A DNA stretch of 64,000 nt from Sulfurovum sp. UBA4779 (GCA_002403155.1 DHHF01000011.1:1-64000), one strand, 5' to 3'. Counted from the stretch's first letter, positions 16,216 through 24,695 are shown. Made by a program: numbers and translations. The notes: generated by a model from the sequence alone, not told the origin.

Positions 16216-18084
16216 ATAAAAAAAGATCCAAATGTTGTAAAAAGATTCAAAGAGATCGTAGGGAAAGGTATCCTATTGGGCTGCATGGCACTGATGGCGC
16301 AGAGTGCATCGGCGGCGGTTTTGAAGCCTGCATTGTTGGCAAAAGCAGCACCCGATGAGTGCTTTAATGGGGTGGGGGCAGAGTATCTGCCGCTTAACCC
16401 CAACAGTCCGACATATGAACAGGATGTCCAAAATTGCATGGATGCCGGCTATCAGCCCAAAGTCAATCAGGCCTATGTGTGGGGGCTTGCCAATACAGAT
16501 GCGTATGTGTGGTTCGGCACCGCGCCCAATACGCTGTGTCTGGTAAACGGCACCTATCACGGGCAGACAGAGCCGACGCTGAATGAATCGTGGGTATGCG
16601 AACTCAGCGAAAGCCAATATCCTATATATATGAAAAATCTCACAGGACAAAATTCTTATTTGGCATTAGGAGCAATGGGTCTGGGCGACTGGCGTGTACC
16701 AAAGATTTACCGGTACAACAAAGCGACGGGGGAGAATGAAGATATTACGCCTACACTTCAACAAGATCCCAGCGGAAGAATCATGTCGACATTAGGGATA
16801 CGATCTGCCGGAACGCATAACGGTGTGGTATTTTTTGCCGGGCCCGGATTTGGAGGCGGAGGTTTGAGTGTCAATATGTTTGCCTTTAAGGATGATGCAA
16901 ACCATACCTATCTGGGTTCGCATTCGTTTGCTGATTATAGCAATATCAGAAAGTGGATTGTCGTAGGTGATGACCTCTATACGGCAGTAGGCGATCAAGA
17001 CGATGCAGGAAGAGTGTTGAAATGGGTAGGAGATGAAAATGATCCGTTTGAATTTGTAGAAGTGGGGAGACTGCCTGGTTCAGGCGCGGAGCTGGCGTAC
17101 CATGAAGGCAGGCTGTTTGTGACAACGTGGCCCGGTTCTGAGCTGCCCGGCGGCTCTTCGGTGGCAGGGGTTTATATGAGCCCGCTTGTCGGCGAGGGCT
17201 TGAGCGAATCAAACGCGACGTGGCAGGAGATATGGAATGCTGCTGAGTATGAACCCGATCCTGTAGTGGCAGCAACATACGGAGGCGGAGCGATCGCGTC
17301 GTTTGACGGGCAGCTCTACTGGGGGACCATGCATGTGCCGATGGTAGCAACAATGGCTGCAGTAAGAGTTTATGATATCAATACAAGCGATGATGAAGCC
17401 ATGCAGGATGCAATGCTCGGCACGCACCGGGCGATATCTATCTTCCGTGCGAGCAATATCACCGAGGACGGCAATGCTTCCATTGAGCTGCTGTACGGAG
17501 AGACAATGCTTCCTCGATATATTCCGGGCCAAGGTTTTGTTGATGTGCCAAACAATATGGGAACCGCGCCGCTCTGGGGAGAATCCGGCTTTGGCAACAC
17601 GTTTAACAACTACACATGGACGATGGAAGTGTTTAAAGAGAGGCTCTATATCGGAACGATGGATTGGAGCTATTTGATGACTGAAATGCTAGATGGATTT
17701 GAGTTGCCTGAGGGAATGGCATTTTTACTGTCATATGAGGTAAATAACGGTGCCGATCTATGGCGGATCGATAGCGGCAATACAAAAGCGGTAGCCGAAG
17801 ATATAACCGGTGTCGGAAACTATGGAAGCTACGGTATCCGAACGATGGCAAGCGATGCGGATCATTTCTATCTTGGTATGGCCAACCCGATGAACCTGAT
17901 GACGGATTTGACCGATGACAAACCCGAAGGCGGATGGGAGCTGATCCAGATGGATGAAAAAGTAAGCACCGGCGGAGGCGGCGGATGTACCTACAATCCA
18001 AACATTGAGAAGTTTGATATGATGTTCTTTGTCTTGTTGGCGTTGTCGGTGCTCTATCCGTGGAGACGCAAACTGATCAAATAG
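16216..18084 (+). CDS. Secreted protein with JDVT-CTERM-like sorting tail
   Basis: About 622 residues. An n-region (Lys-Lys-Asp-Pro-Asn), hydrophobic stretch and Ser-Ala-Ser-Ala form a signal peptide. The body is Gly/Trp/Tyr-rich with repeating short blocks, such as Leu-Tyr-x-Gly-Thr-Met in several places, suggesting a beta-propeller-like fold. The C-terminus has five Gly plus Cys, then Thr-Tyr-Asn-Pro-Asn, Phe-Asp-Met-Met, a hydrophobic helix and Trp-Arg-Arg-Lys: a tripartite sorting signal like JDVT-CTERM. A CPBP intramembrane protease follows after 7 bases. Start: AGAGGAGG at 16203-16210 is ideally spaced for the ATA codon at 16216. The only in-frame GTG/ATG starts, at 16183/16186, have no ribosome-binding site. 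The true function of the body is unknown. Confidence 0.78.
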   Translation: MKKDPNVVKRFKEIVGKGILLGCMALMAQSASAAVLKPALLAKAAPDECFNGVGAEYLPLNPNSPTYEQDVQNCMDAGYQPKVNQAYVWGLANTDAYVWFGTAPNTLCLVNGTYHGQTEPTLNESWVCELSESQYPIYMKNLTGQNSYLALGAMGLGDWRVPKIYRYNKATGENEDITPTLQQDPSGRIMSTLGIRSAGTHNGVVFFAGPGFGGGGLSVNMFAFKDDANHTYLGSHSFADYSNIRKWIVVGDDLYTAVGDQDDAGRVLKWVGDENDPFEFVEVGRLPGSGAELAYHEGRLFVTTWPGSELPGGSSVAGVYMSPLVGEGLSESNATWQEIWNAAEYEPDPVVAATYGGGAIASFDGQLYWGTMHVPMVATMAAVRVYDINTSDDEAMQDAMLGTHRAISIFRASNITEDGNASIELLYGETMLPRYIPGQGFVDVPNNMGTAPLWGESGFGNTFNNYTWTMEVFKERLYIGTMDWSYLMTEMLDGFELPEGMAFLLSYEVNNGADLWRIDSGNTKAVAEDITGVGNYGSYGIRTMASDADHFYLGMANPMNLMTDLTDDKPEGGWELIQMDEKVSTGGGGGCTYNPNIEKFDMMFFVLLALSVLYPWRRKLIK

Positions 18085-18091
18085 AACGCTG

Positions 18092-18520
18092 ATGCGATCA
18101 CTGCACATACAATACGGAGCAGCACTTGCAGCTGCTCCTGTGTTTTGTTTGATTTACGCGGGTGTGGTGGAGAAGCAGAGAGTTGATATTTTTTGGCTTC
18201 TGTTTGATCTTAAAGCCCTTTTTTTTCTTCTCTTTTTTTATCCTGTGGCAGAAGAGCTGCTCTTTAGAGGTATCATTCAGGAGTATTTGCATACAAAAAC
18301 AAAACAGCTTCCCTGCTTCTTTTCTTTTTCGATCGCCAATATCCTTACCTCTGTAGTTTTTGCGATCATGCATCTGGTGCACCATGCGCCGCTTTTTGCA
18401 CTGTTGACTTTCGTGCCTTCGTTGTTGTTTGGATATTTTAAAGACCGGTATAACCATGTTTTGTATAGTATTTTTTTGCACATGTTTTACAATGCATGTT
18501 ATTTTTCTCTTGTCGCATAG
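18092..18520 (+). CDS. mrtJ: CPBP-family intramembrane glutamic protease, MrtJ-like
   Basis: 142 residues, almost entirely hydrophobic with about four membrane helices. The CPBP (Abi/CAAX protease) motifs are all present: Glu-Glu-Leu-Leu-Phe-Arg near residue 50, Phe-Ala-Ile-Met-His near residue 92, and His-x-x-x-Asn (His-Met-Phe-Tyr-Asn) near residue 130. It sits 7 bases after a gene whose product ends in a Gly-rich/Cys-hydrophobic-basic tail. Single-target pairs of this kind are described as JDVT-CTERM with protease MrtJ, which would cut the tail near the Cys and allow anchoring or release. The assignment rests on motif plus context. Without context it would be called a generic CPBP protease. 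Confidence 0.75.
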   Translation: MRSLHIQYGAALAAAPVFCLIYAGVVEKQRVDIFWLLFDLKALFFLLFFYPVAEELLFRGIIQEYLHTKTKQLPCFFSFSIANILTSVVFAIMHLVHHAPLFALLTFVPSLLFGYFKDRYNHVLYSIFLHMFYNACYFSLVA

Positions 18521-18600
18521 GGTACATAGTCAAAACATAACAATAAAACAGGCGGTATAGTTCTAACTATAGATTTTTAAATCGTCGTTGTTTGATGCAG

Positions 18601-18623
18601 AAGCGAAGGTAAAACCTTCGCTT
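18601..18623. terminator. Hairpin between mrtJ and the broken ppa copy
   Basis: A 10-bp stem, AAGCGAAGGT / ACCTTCGCTT, with an AAA loop lies between two convergent genes. No long T-run is present on either side, but its position fits a bidirectional terminator. Confidence 0.5.
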
Positions 18624-18629
18624 TAAAAA

Positions 18630-19117
18630 TTATTTGTAGTTTTTAATCGCTTTGTCAAGAATGGCTTGTGCTTCTGCTTTGTTTTTAAATCCGGATACTT
18701 TGACCCATTTGTTCGGCTCGAGCATTTTGTATGTTTCAAAGAAATTTTTGATGCGGTTAAGCGTGTGTTTTGGCAGATCTTCAAGATCATTGATATTGGC
18801 GTACGTCGGGTCGATCTTTTCTGCCGGGACGGCTAAAAGTTTTTCATCTCCCCCCTTTTTCATCTTCAGTCATCAATACTCCTACCAGTTTGCATTTGAT
18901 GACCGCACCGGCTTGAAGCGGATAATCACAAAGCACCAATACATCGGCAGGATCACCGTCATCCGAAAGCGTATTGGGTACAAACCCGTAGTTTGCAGGA
19001 TAATGCATTGCAGAGTACAATACTCTGTCCACTTCTACGGTACCGGACTCTTTGTCGATTTCATATTTGATATTTGAGTTAAGCGGTACTTCGATGATCG
19101 CTTTGACTGCGTTAGGG
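18630..19117. repeat. Direct repeat copy 1 (ppa)
   Basis: Matches 22127-22613 (offset 3497, or 3496 beyond the extra base). The similarity starts at the stop codon and ends abruptly after GTTAGGG in the early codons. A few percent of bases differ, many at silent sites. Confidence 0.9.
18850..18855. repeat. Six-base homopolymer causing the ppa frameshift
   Basis: C6 on the plus strand (G6 in coding sense) against C5 at 22347-22351 in the intact copy. Poly-G tracts are the usual phase-variation site in Campylobacterota, but known switching tracts are generally longer than six, so it may be a fixed mutation. Confidence 0.75.
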
Positions 19118-19315
19118 CATTCATCAAAAGAAGGCTTAAAAAGTTCAATAGTGTCAAAAGAAACTTTGAACTCCATCTCAAAGAGTGTGAGTTCCGTTGG
19201 AGAAAATCCAATAAAACCATATATAATTAAATCAAATCTAAAGAAAGGACTTTGATAGTCTATAACCTAATATTTTTTATTAACTTTTAACTTTTTTCTC
19301 CTTCCCCCATTATGA

Positions 19316-19321
19316 TATACT
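19316..19321 (+). promoter_or_regulatory. -10 box of the two-gene cargo
   Basis: TATACT 34 bases before the ATG at 19356, within a small inverted repeat (ATACT-ATTC-AGTAT). Likely promoter for 19356-22063. Confidence 0.4.
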
Positions 19322-19355
19322 ATTCAGTATAAGAATTCAAGTAAGAGAAAAAAGA

Positions 19356-20618
19356 ATGAAAAAATTACTACTCATCACGGTGCTATTGGCATCATATATT
19401 TCACAAATAGCGGCGCAAGAGGGGCTTACCCAAGCACATTTGATTTCAGTTTCACCTGAAGCTTCATCTACAGGAATATCAGAGAATACTGTTGTCGAGA
19501 TAGTTTTCGACACAGCTATCATCGAAGATTCAGTAAATCAAGATACCATCGCACTAACCAATGTGGAGGGTACTACTACATTGGCAGAAGACAAAACACT
19601 GCGCTTTACACCAAATGAGCCGTTACCGGGTGGTGACTATACGGTAAATATTAATCCGGTAGAACTCGATATAAAAGATGCGGATGTTACAGCTTATCAA
19701 CCCAAAACAGTTTTTCAGAAGTTTATCTACTGGATATGTTCACTCATTTATGCAAATCCTACTGAGTGTACTTTGTGTAAAAAGGTATGTGCAAACAGCA
19801 GTGGCGCAGAGACATATGTCAAAACAGAAAAAATCAGTTATGACTTTAGTGTAGAGAGTCCACCAAAAGTGGTATCTGTAGCACTTGAGATTGCTGAACA
19901 CAGCATAGGTGAAGGGAATAGCACTACATTAAGTGTGAGTGCAACATTGGATAATAACACAACACTGGATGTAACAAATGAAGTAGAGTGGATACTTTCA
20001 AATAGCGATTTGGTAAGCATCACAAACAGTATACTTCAGGCAAATCAAGAGGGTACTGCCACCATAGAGGCAAAATATAAGAACGTTACATCTGAAGCTG
20101 TAAATTTTGTAGTCTATAAAGAGATCAATGGATATAAACTGCCGCCTGAACCTGATGAAACTCTCAATAACTCTACGTTGCTTGGAATAGATAGTAATGA
20201 TAATGGAGTAAGGGATGATGTAGAAAGATATATTATAAAAAAATACGCATCTGATCCAAAATATCCTAAAACAAAAACAGCGATAGCTTTACAATATGCA
20301 TGGGCAAGTCAAAAAGTTTTAGAGCATCCTACGATTGAGAGTAAAAAGTATATAGATGATGCTTTGGATTGCGAATCTTATTGGGCTTGGAAAGAGATGC
20401 AAAAGAATACACAAGGACAATCTAATTTTGAAAGAGGTTTATATTATTCCAATCTAGCATCTTTGACAGATACTGAATTAAGGGATCATATTTATAATAC
20501 TCGAGAAAGAATAGAAAGAAAGTTTTCTTTTAATGCGGCTTTAAGTGGCAATATCTTTGAAGGACGTGAAGAAAGTATAGAGAATTGTCAAGTTGATATC
20601 AATGTATTTGGAGAGTAA
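19356..20618 (+). CDS. Secreted Ig-like domain protein with EF-hand-like loop
   Basis: 420 residues with a signal peptide (about 1-20). A Big_5-like Ig domain, with Val-Ser-Pro near residue 32 and Leu-Arg-Phe-Thr-Pro near 88, spans about 28-110. A segment with four Cys follows (about 128-150). A Big_2-like domain spans about 165-255. A helical domain then opens with the loop DSNDNGVRDDVE near residue 280, whose acidic or Asn residues at positions 1, 3, 5, 9 and 12 fit a calcium-binding EF-hand. The sequence is more AT-rich than the flanking housekeeping genes. The next gene starts 2 bases later, so the two are probably co-transcribed. Exact function unknown; a surface or periplasmic partner of the hydrolase is an inference. 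Confidence 0.72.
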   Translation: MKKLLLITVLLASYISQIAAQEGLTQAHLISVSPEASSTGISENTVVEIVFDTAIIEDSVNQDTIALTNVEGTTTLAEDKTLRFTPNEPLPGGDYTVNINPVELDIKDADVTAYQPKTVFQKFIYWICSLIYANPTECTLCKKVCANSSGAETYVKTEKISYDFSVESPPKVVSVALEIAEHSIGEGNSTTLSVSATLDNNTTLDVTNEVEWILSNSDLVSITNSILQANQEGTATIEAKYKNVTSEAVNFVVYKEINGYKLPPEPDETLNNSTLLGIDSNDNGVRDDVERYIIKKYASDPKYPKTKTAIALQYAWASQKVLEHPTIESKKYIDDALDCESYWAWKEMQKNTQGQSNFERGLYYSNLASLTDTELRDHIYNTRERIERKFSFNAALSGNIFEGREESIENCQVDINVFGE

Positions 20619-20620
20619 TT

Positions 20621-22063
20621 GTGAAAAAATTATTACTCTTGATTGTCTTGATAATAGGCTTATCTGTAGTTTCTAATGCTGAAAACATCAATGAGTGTAA
20701 AACAGACGTTTATTACGGAAATGGTGTTTGGAATGAATATGAAGATGCTGCGAAAAGTCAATTAAGATTACAAAAACGTATTATTGATATAGAAATTGTT
20801 AATGGTGATCCACTATTAAAAGCAAAATATGGAAAAGTAAGACTGGTCTATAATTGGGGGCAAGGATATATTTTAGATGTTTTGGAAGTCTATTATCAGC
20901 TTCGTGAAGCCGGTCAGCTAGATGGCATAGGGTTTTATATAGCTATTGCCGCGTTAACTGTTGAAAATCCGGAGATTATGTTAGGTGCTATAGCCACTCA
21001 AACTTTAATGGAACCATATACTAAAGACTGGGAAGTGGGTAATGTAGATGAAATGTGGCAAAAATACTATGATGAAAGCTTTGAACTTGGACACAGGGTT
21101 TTATTAGTGTCACATTCACAGGGAAATTTATTTGCAAATCGTATTTATGAGACGATCAGTCCCGTAGAATATCAAAATTATTTTGCAAATCTTCAAGTTG
21201 CATCACCTGCAAATGAAGTGGAAGCGACTAAAGGTGATCATGTCACGCTATATGGTGATCCAATTATCAATCCAATACCGGGAAGTATGGAAGGAAATGC
21301 CAACGGAAATCCGGGGCATGCATTTGTAAATGCATATTTGGACCAAGAAGATCCTTATACGAAAATAGTTACAAAAATGAAGCAACTCTTAGAAACACTT
21401 GATAGTGAAGGTTCTCAATGGGGAACAGATCAAGAGTTTGAAAGAAATACTTGTGCCTATAAAATCACGGTAAAACATCGTTTTGATGATGAGATTATTA
21501 TGGATGAAGAGGTCTATCCGTTTGCTCCATCTAAAAAACTTTATAAAGTAGGTAACAAATGGGTCAAGGCTACTTGTGGCGGTCAAAATATTTTAGATGA
21601 ATGGGAAGGGAAACAAGCTAGTGAATGTTGGATGATAGATAATCTGGAAGAGGAGAAGATCAAAAAGGAGTCAACAGTTATTTATAGAGATGGTGGAATT
21701 TTACTTATTGTAGGATATGCTGGTTCTTCATATTATGGTAGTACATATGCATCATATATAGATAGTGATGACTTTTTTAATAAATCAATTAGTACAATTT
21801 TCACTTCTTTTGGTAAACATGACGTAGAAGGTTCTGGTGTACTTGGTTTGGCAGAAGCACAATTTAGTATAGGAAAACAATACGCATTAAACATGTTTAC
21901 AGAATATTTAGAAAATTTGAAAATACAATTTCCTAACTATATGATTGATTTTAATACTGAAGTCGTTTATGATGAAGGATGTAATTTGCAATACTACTCT
22001 GAAGGTATAGCACGTGCCTCTTGTGTTCAGGAAATATATGGTGAAGTAAAAGTATATGAATAG
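20621..22063 (+). CDS. Secreted alpha/beta-hydrolase-like protein
   Basis: 480 residues with a signal peptide (about 1-20) and a GTG start two bases after the upstream stop. A nucleophile-elbow-like Leu-Val-Ser-His-Ser-Gln-Gly-Asn-Leu lies near residue 166, as in lipases and related serine hydrolases. Possible acid and His partners are in Tyr-Gly-Asp-Pro and Pro-Gly-His-Ala-Phe-Val-Asn near residues 210-230. The C-terminal half (about 270-480) has several Cys and no family I recognise. The catalytic assignment rests on the elbow only. It is AT-rich like its partner, and both lie between the two ppa copies. Substrate unknown. Confidence 0.68.
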   Translation: MKKLLLLIVLIIGLSVVSNAENINECKTDVYYGNGVWNEYEDAAKSQLRLQKRIIDIEIVNGDPLLKAKYGKVRLVYNWGQGYILDVLEVYYQLREAGQLDGIGFYIAIAALTVENPEIMLGAIATQTLMEPYTKDWEVGNVDEMWQKYYDESFELGHRVLLVSHSQGNLFANRIYETISPVEYQNYFANLQVASPANEVEATKGDHVTLYGDPIINPIPGSMEGNANGNPGHAFVNAYLDQEDPYTKIVTKMKQLLETLDSEGSQWGTDQEFERNTCAYKITVKHRFDDEIIMDEEVYPFAPSKKLYKVGNKWVKATCGGQNILDEWEGKQASECWMIDNLEEEKIKKESTVIYRDGGILLIVGYAGSSYYGSTYASYIDSDDFFNKSISTIFTSFGKHDVEGSGVLGLAEAQFSIGKQYALNMFTEYLENLKIQFPNYMIDFNTEVVYDEGCNLQYYSEGIARASCVQEIYGEVKVYE

Positions 22064-22096
22064 AAAAAAATAAAGACAGAATATACGAGGTAGAGA

Positions 22097-22121
22097 TATG
22101 TGGGTTAATAAAACCCACATA
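22097..22121 (-). terminator. Hairpin downstream of intact ppa
   Basis: A 10-bp stem, TATGTGGGTT / AACCCACATA, with a 5-base loop lies between the convergent cargo operon and ppa. It differs completely from the hairpin behind the broken copy, showing that the duplication did not include downstream sequence. Confidence 0.5.
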
Positions 22122-22126
22122 ATAGT

Positions 22127-22613
22127 TTATTTGTAGTTTTTGATGGCTTTGTCAAGAATGGCTTCTGCTTCTGCTTTGTTTTTAAATCCGGATACTTTGA
22201 CCCATTTGTTCGGCTCGAGCATTTTGTATGTTTCAAAGAAATTTTTGATGCGGTTAAGCGTGTGTTTTGGCAGATCTTCAAGATCATTGATATTGGCATA
22301 CGTCGGGTCGATCTTTTCTGCAGGGACAGCTAAAAGTTTTTCATCTCCCCCTTTTTCATCTTCGGTCATCAATACTCCTACCAGTTTGCATTTGATGACC
22401 GCACCGGCTTGAAGCGGATAATCACAAAGCACCAATATATCGGCAGGATCACCGTCATCTGAAAGCGTATTGGGTACAAACCCGTAGTTTGCAGGATAAT
22501 GCATTGCAGAGTACAATACTCTGTCAACTTCTACGGTACCGGACTCTTTGTCGATTTCATATTTGATATTTGAGTTAAGCGGTACTTCGATGATCGCTTT
22601 GACTGCGTTAGGG
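22127..22613. repeat. Direct repeat copy 2 (ppa)
   Basis: Partner of 18630-19117. The two copies lie in the same orientation and enclose about 3.0 kb with two cargo genes, so homologous recombination between them could delete the cargo. Confidence 0.9.
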
Positions 22614-22645
22614 TTTTCGCCATGACCGATTTTTGAAATATCCAT
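22127..22645 (-). CDS. ppa: Inorganic pyrophosphatase
   Basis: Hydrolyses pyrophosphate to phosphate, pulling biosynthetic reactions forward in the cytoplasm. 172 residues, the normal size of a family I enzyme. Active-site residues are visible in Lys-Tyr-Glu near residue 29, Tyr-Pro-Ala-Asn-Tyr-Gly near residue 52 and the Asp-Gly-Asp-Pro-Ala-Asp motif near residue 66. CGGAGA precedes the ATG. This is the functional copy; a frameshifted near-duplicate is at 18630-19176. Confidence 0.96.
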   Translation of the reverse strand: MDISKIGHGENPNAVKAIIEVPLNSNIKYEIDKESGTVEVDRVLYSAMHYPANYGFVPNTLSDDGDPADILVLCDYPLQAGAVIKCKLVGVLMTEDEKGGDEKLLAVPAEKIDPTYANINDLEDLPKHTLNRIKNFFETYKMLEPNKWVKVSGFKNKAEAEAILDKAIKNYK

Positions 22646-22745
22646 AGTTTGTTTCTCCGTAATAAAATTTTTACAATACTACCATAAATATGATAAATAC
22701 CTCACAATGAAGCGGGCCGACAGCGCTTAAACAAGAAAAAAATAT

Positions 22746-23930
22746 CTACAAATATCGCTTTTTAAACCAAAGGTAGTACATTGCAGCAAAGATAAATCCG
22801 CATCCTAAGATTAATGTGATCCCCTCAAGCGAAAGGCCCCATTTGGCGCTGTATCCTATGAAAAGTGCAGTCAGTACGTTTGAGAGCATAAAAAACATAT
22901 CATTGTAAGAGATGATACGGCCCAAAAAAGCTTTGTCTGTCTCTTCTTGGATAAGAAGATAGGTATAAGACCAAAGCGTAGTGGTAAAAAACCCGGTGAC
23001 AAACATCGCTGCCAGGCTCAGATAAAAGTTAAATTCAAACAGCGCCCAAAGCATAATACCCAATGCCTGCAAAAGAAAAAAATAATGCAGTGTGTCTTTG
23101 CTGATCCATTTTCCGATAAAAAAAGGTCCGATGATGAGCGCAGCGGCCCTTGTGGCATTGATCCATCCTATGGCTAAAGGAACTGCGATCATCTCTTTGT
23201 ATCTTAGATCGGCAAGCAGTGTGACAAGCGCGTCAAAACTGGTTAGGCCCAAAGAGGCATGCAGCAAAATGAGATGAAGAATTTTTTTTTGGGTGATGAG
23301 GTAACGAACTCCTTTTTTAAACATCATCCAGTTTGAATCCGTATGGTCTATATGTGTCGAAGATAATTGTAAGCCTATGAGCAAAATGACAGCAATACAG
23401 TAGAGTGCAGCATCTATCACAAATGCCGTATCGTGGCCCATGCGATGCGTGATCAGGCCTCCTGCGGCCATACCGGAAGCATAGCAAAAAGACCAGATAA
23501 TCGAATGGATTTCATTCGTATTTTTAAGCATTTTGCCTTCAAGGATTCTGGAAAAAAGGGTCATCTCTGCAGAAAAAAGCATGGCAGCAGCAGCCGAACG
23601 GGTAAAGATCAGTAGCATTAAAATCCAAACATATTCCAGTGAATTGATCGTGATAAAACAAAGTGTCATGCCTATTTCTGTCATTAAAAGCAAAAACATG
23701 AGTTTTTTAAACGCTATCCTATCGATGATGATGCCTGTAAGCGGAGCGAGGATCACTGCCGGAAGCATGCTTGCGGCCGCTGTCAGGGCAATAGTGATCT
23801 CGTCTGCGCCAAATCCTACCAGCATAGAAAAGATGGCAACCTGTGAAAACCAGGTGCCGAAATAGGAGATCAATTGGATGAAAGAGAGCCTGCCGACAAT
23901 AGGGTGTTTGAGTGTCTCTTTGTAGTTCAT
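22746..23930 (-). CDS. Major facilitator superfamily transporter
   Basis: 394 residues with about 12 membrane helices. It begins with a short cytoplasmic segment (Tyr-Lys-Glu-Thr-Leu-Lys-His-Pro). The first helix pair is followed by a Leu-Thr-Gly-Ile-Ile-Ile-Asp-Arg loop near residue 66, typical of the MFS motif A region (Gly-x-x-x-Asp-Arg). It resembles MFS_3-type exporters. No substrate can be told from sequence. It follows the CinA-like gene by 3 bases, so the two and rpoD may be transcribed together. Confidence 0.82.
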   Translation of the reverse strand: MNYKETLKHPIVGRLSFIQLISYFGTWFSQVAIFSMLVGFGADEITIALTAAASMLPAVILAPLTGIIIDRIAFKKLMFLLLMTEIGMTLCFITINSLEYVWILMLLIFTRSAAAAMLFSAEMTLFSRILEGKMLKNTNEIHSIIWSFCYASGMAAGGLITHRMGHDTAFVIDAALYCIAVILLIGLQLSSTHIDHTDSNWMMFKKGVRYLITQKKILHLILLHASLGLTSFDALVTLLADLRYKEMIAVPLAIGWINATRAAALIIGPFFIGKWISKDTLHYFFLLQALGIMLWALFEFNFYLSLAAMFVTGFFTTTLWSYTYLLIQEETDKAFLGRIISYNDMFFMLSNVLTALFIGYSAKWGLSLEGITLILGCGFIFAAMYYLWFKKRYL

Positions 23931-23933
23931 CTG

Positions 23934-24692
23934 TCAGGGCTGATGGGGTTCATCGTGTAAACCGTAAGGGATCTTTTTCTTATCAAGCGTTTGCGTAAAC
24001 ATTGCAAATGCTTTTTGTGCCAGCATGTCATCGCGGGAAGCCACGGAAATGCAAACACGCGGCCCGTCATCATAGAGTTTCGGCAAAGAAGAAAATTCTA
24101 CGCCTTGCGGCATTTTCTCCATCACCTCGATCAGTTCGTTTTCTCTGCACAGAGCAGTAAGCGTATAGCGATGATAGGTCTGTTTTTCGGGGAGAAGTTT
24201 GGAGAGTATCTCCTCTGCCATGGGGTGGCTCATTTGCGGAAATCCCGGCATAAAAAAATAGCGGTCATCGAGTGAAAAACCGGGCATTTTATTGATCGGG
24301 TTCTCAAGCAGTTTTGCACCGCTTGGAAGTTCTGCCATACGGATAGGATAGGGGTAGGCTCTCTCTCCCAACGTCGTTTCGATGATTTTTTTGGCCTCTT
24401 CATGGACTGAAATCAAGCCGTCTTTGAGTGCAGCAGCGGCACATTTTCTTGTATGATCATCCGGCGTCGAACCGATGCCTCCAAAACTAAAAAGTATGCT
24501 GTTGGGACAAGATGCAATAAACTTAATGGTTTGTGTGATAAGCCGGGGATCATCTTCGATAATAAAAGAACCCGAAAGCTTTTCTCCTCTTTTGGCCAAA
24601 GCATTTACGATAAAATCAAAGTGTTTGTCCACTCTTCTTTGGTTCAATATCTCTGTGCCTATGATCAGGGCAAAAAAACGAGGACGATCCAC
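23934..24692 (-). CDS. CinA-like molybdopterin-binding domain protein
   Basis: 252 residues with the MoaB/MogA-type fold found at the N-terminus of competence/damage-inducible CinA. Evidence is the opening Ala-Leu-Ile-Ile-Gly-Thr-Glu-Ile-Leu near residue 8 and Gly-Gly-Ile-Gly-Ser-Thr-Pro-Asp-Asp-His-Thr near residue 70. The C-terminal nicotinamide-nucleotide deamidase domain of full CinA is absent. Start is GTG at 24692, three bases after the rpoD stop. Stand-alone proteins of this type have been linked to nucleotide repair (pyrophosphatase activity), but the role here is uncertain. Confidence 0.8.
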   Translation of the reverse strand: MDRPRFFALIIGTEILNQRRVDKHFDFIVNALAKRGEKLSGSFIIEDDPRLITQTIKFIASCPNSILFSFGGIGSTPDDHTRKCAAAALKDGLISVHEEAKKIIETTLGERAYPYPIRMAELPSGAKLLENPINKMPGFSLDDRYFFMPGFPQMSHPMAEEILSKLLPEKQTYHRYTLTALCRENELIEVMEKMPQGVEFSSLPKLYDDGPRVCISVASRDDMLAQKAFAMFTQTLDKKKIPYGLHDEPHQP

Positions 24693-24695
24693 CGT

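Larger units (their letters stand above)
18630..19176 (-). pseudogene. ppa: Frameshifted second copy of inorganic pyrophosphatase
   Basis: On the minus strand this region encodes the same protein as the intact ppa at 22127-22645 from about residue 12 onward, but in two frames. The break is at 18850-18855, where six G (coding strand) stand in place of the five at 22347-22351, just after the Glu-Asp-Glu-Lys-Gly segment. The first 20 residues (starting Met-Glu-Phe-Lys-Val) do not match the intact copy and no ribosome-binding site precedes them. It is probably not expressed as an active enzyme. Slippage back to five G would restore the frame, so phase-variable reversion is possible but would still leave an odd N-terminus. 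Confidence 0.88.

Noticed and set aside
18630..22645. Insertion sequence or integrase-driven element between the ppa copies
   Set aside because: No transposase or integrase gene and no terminal inverted repeats; only the direct ppa repeats are present.
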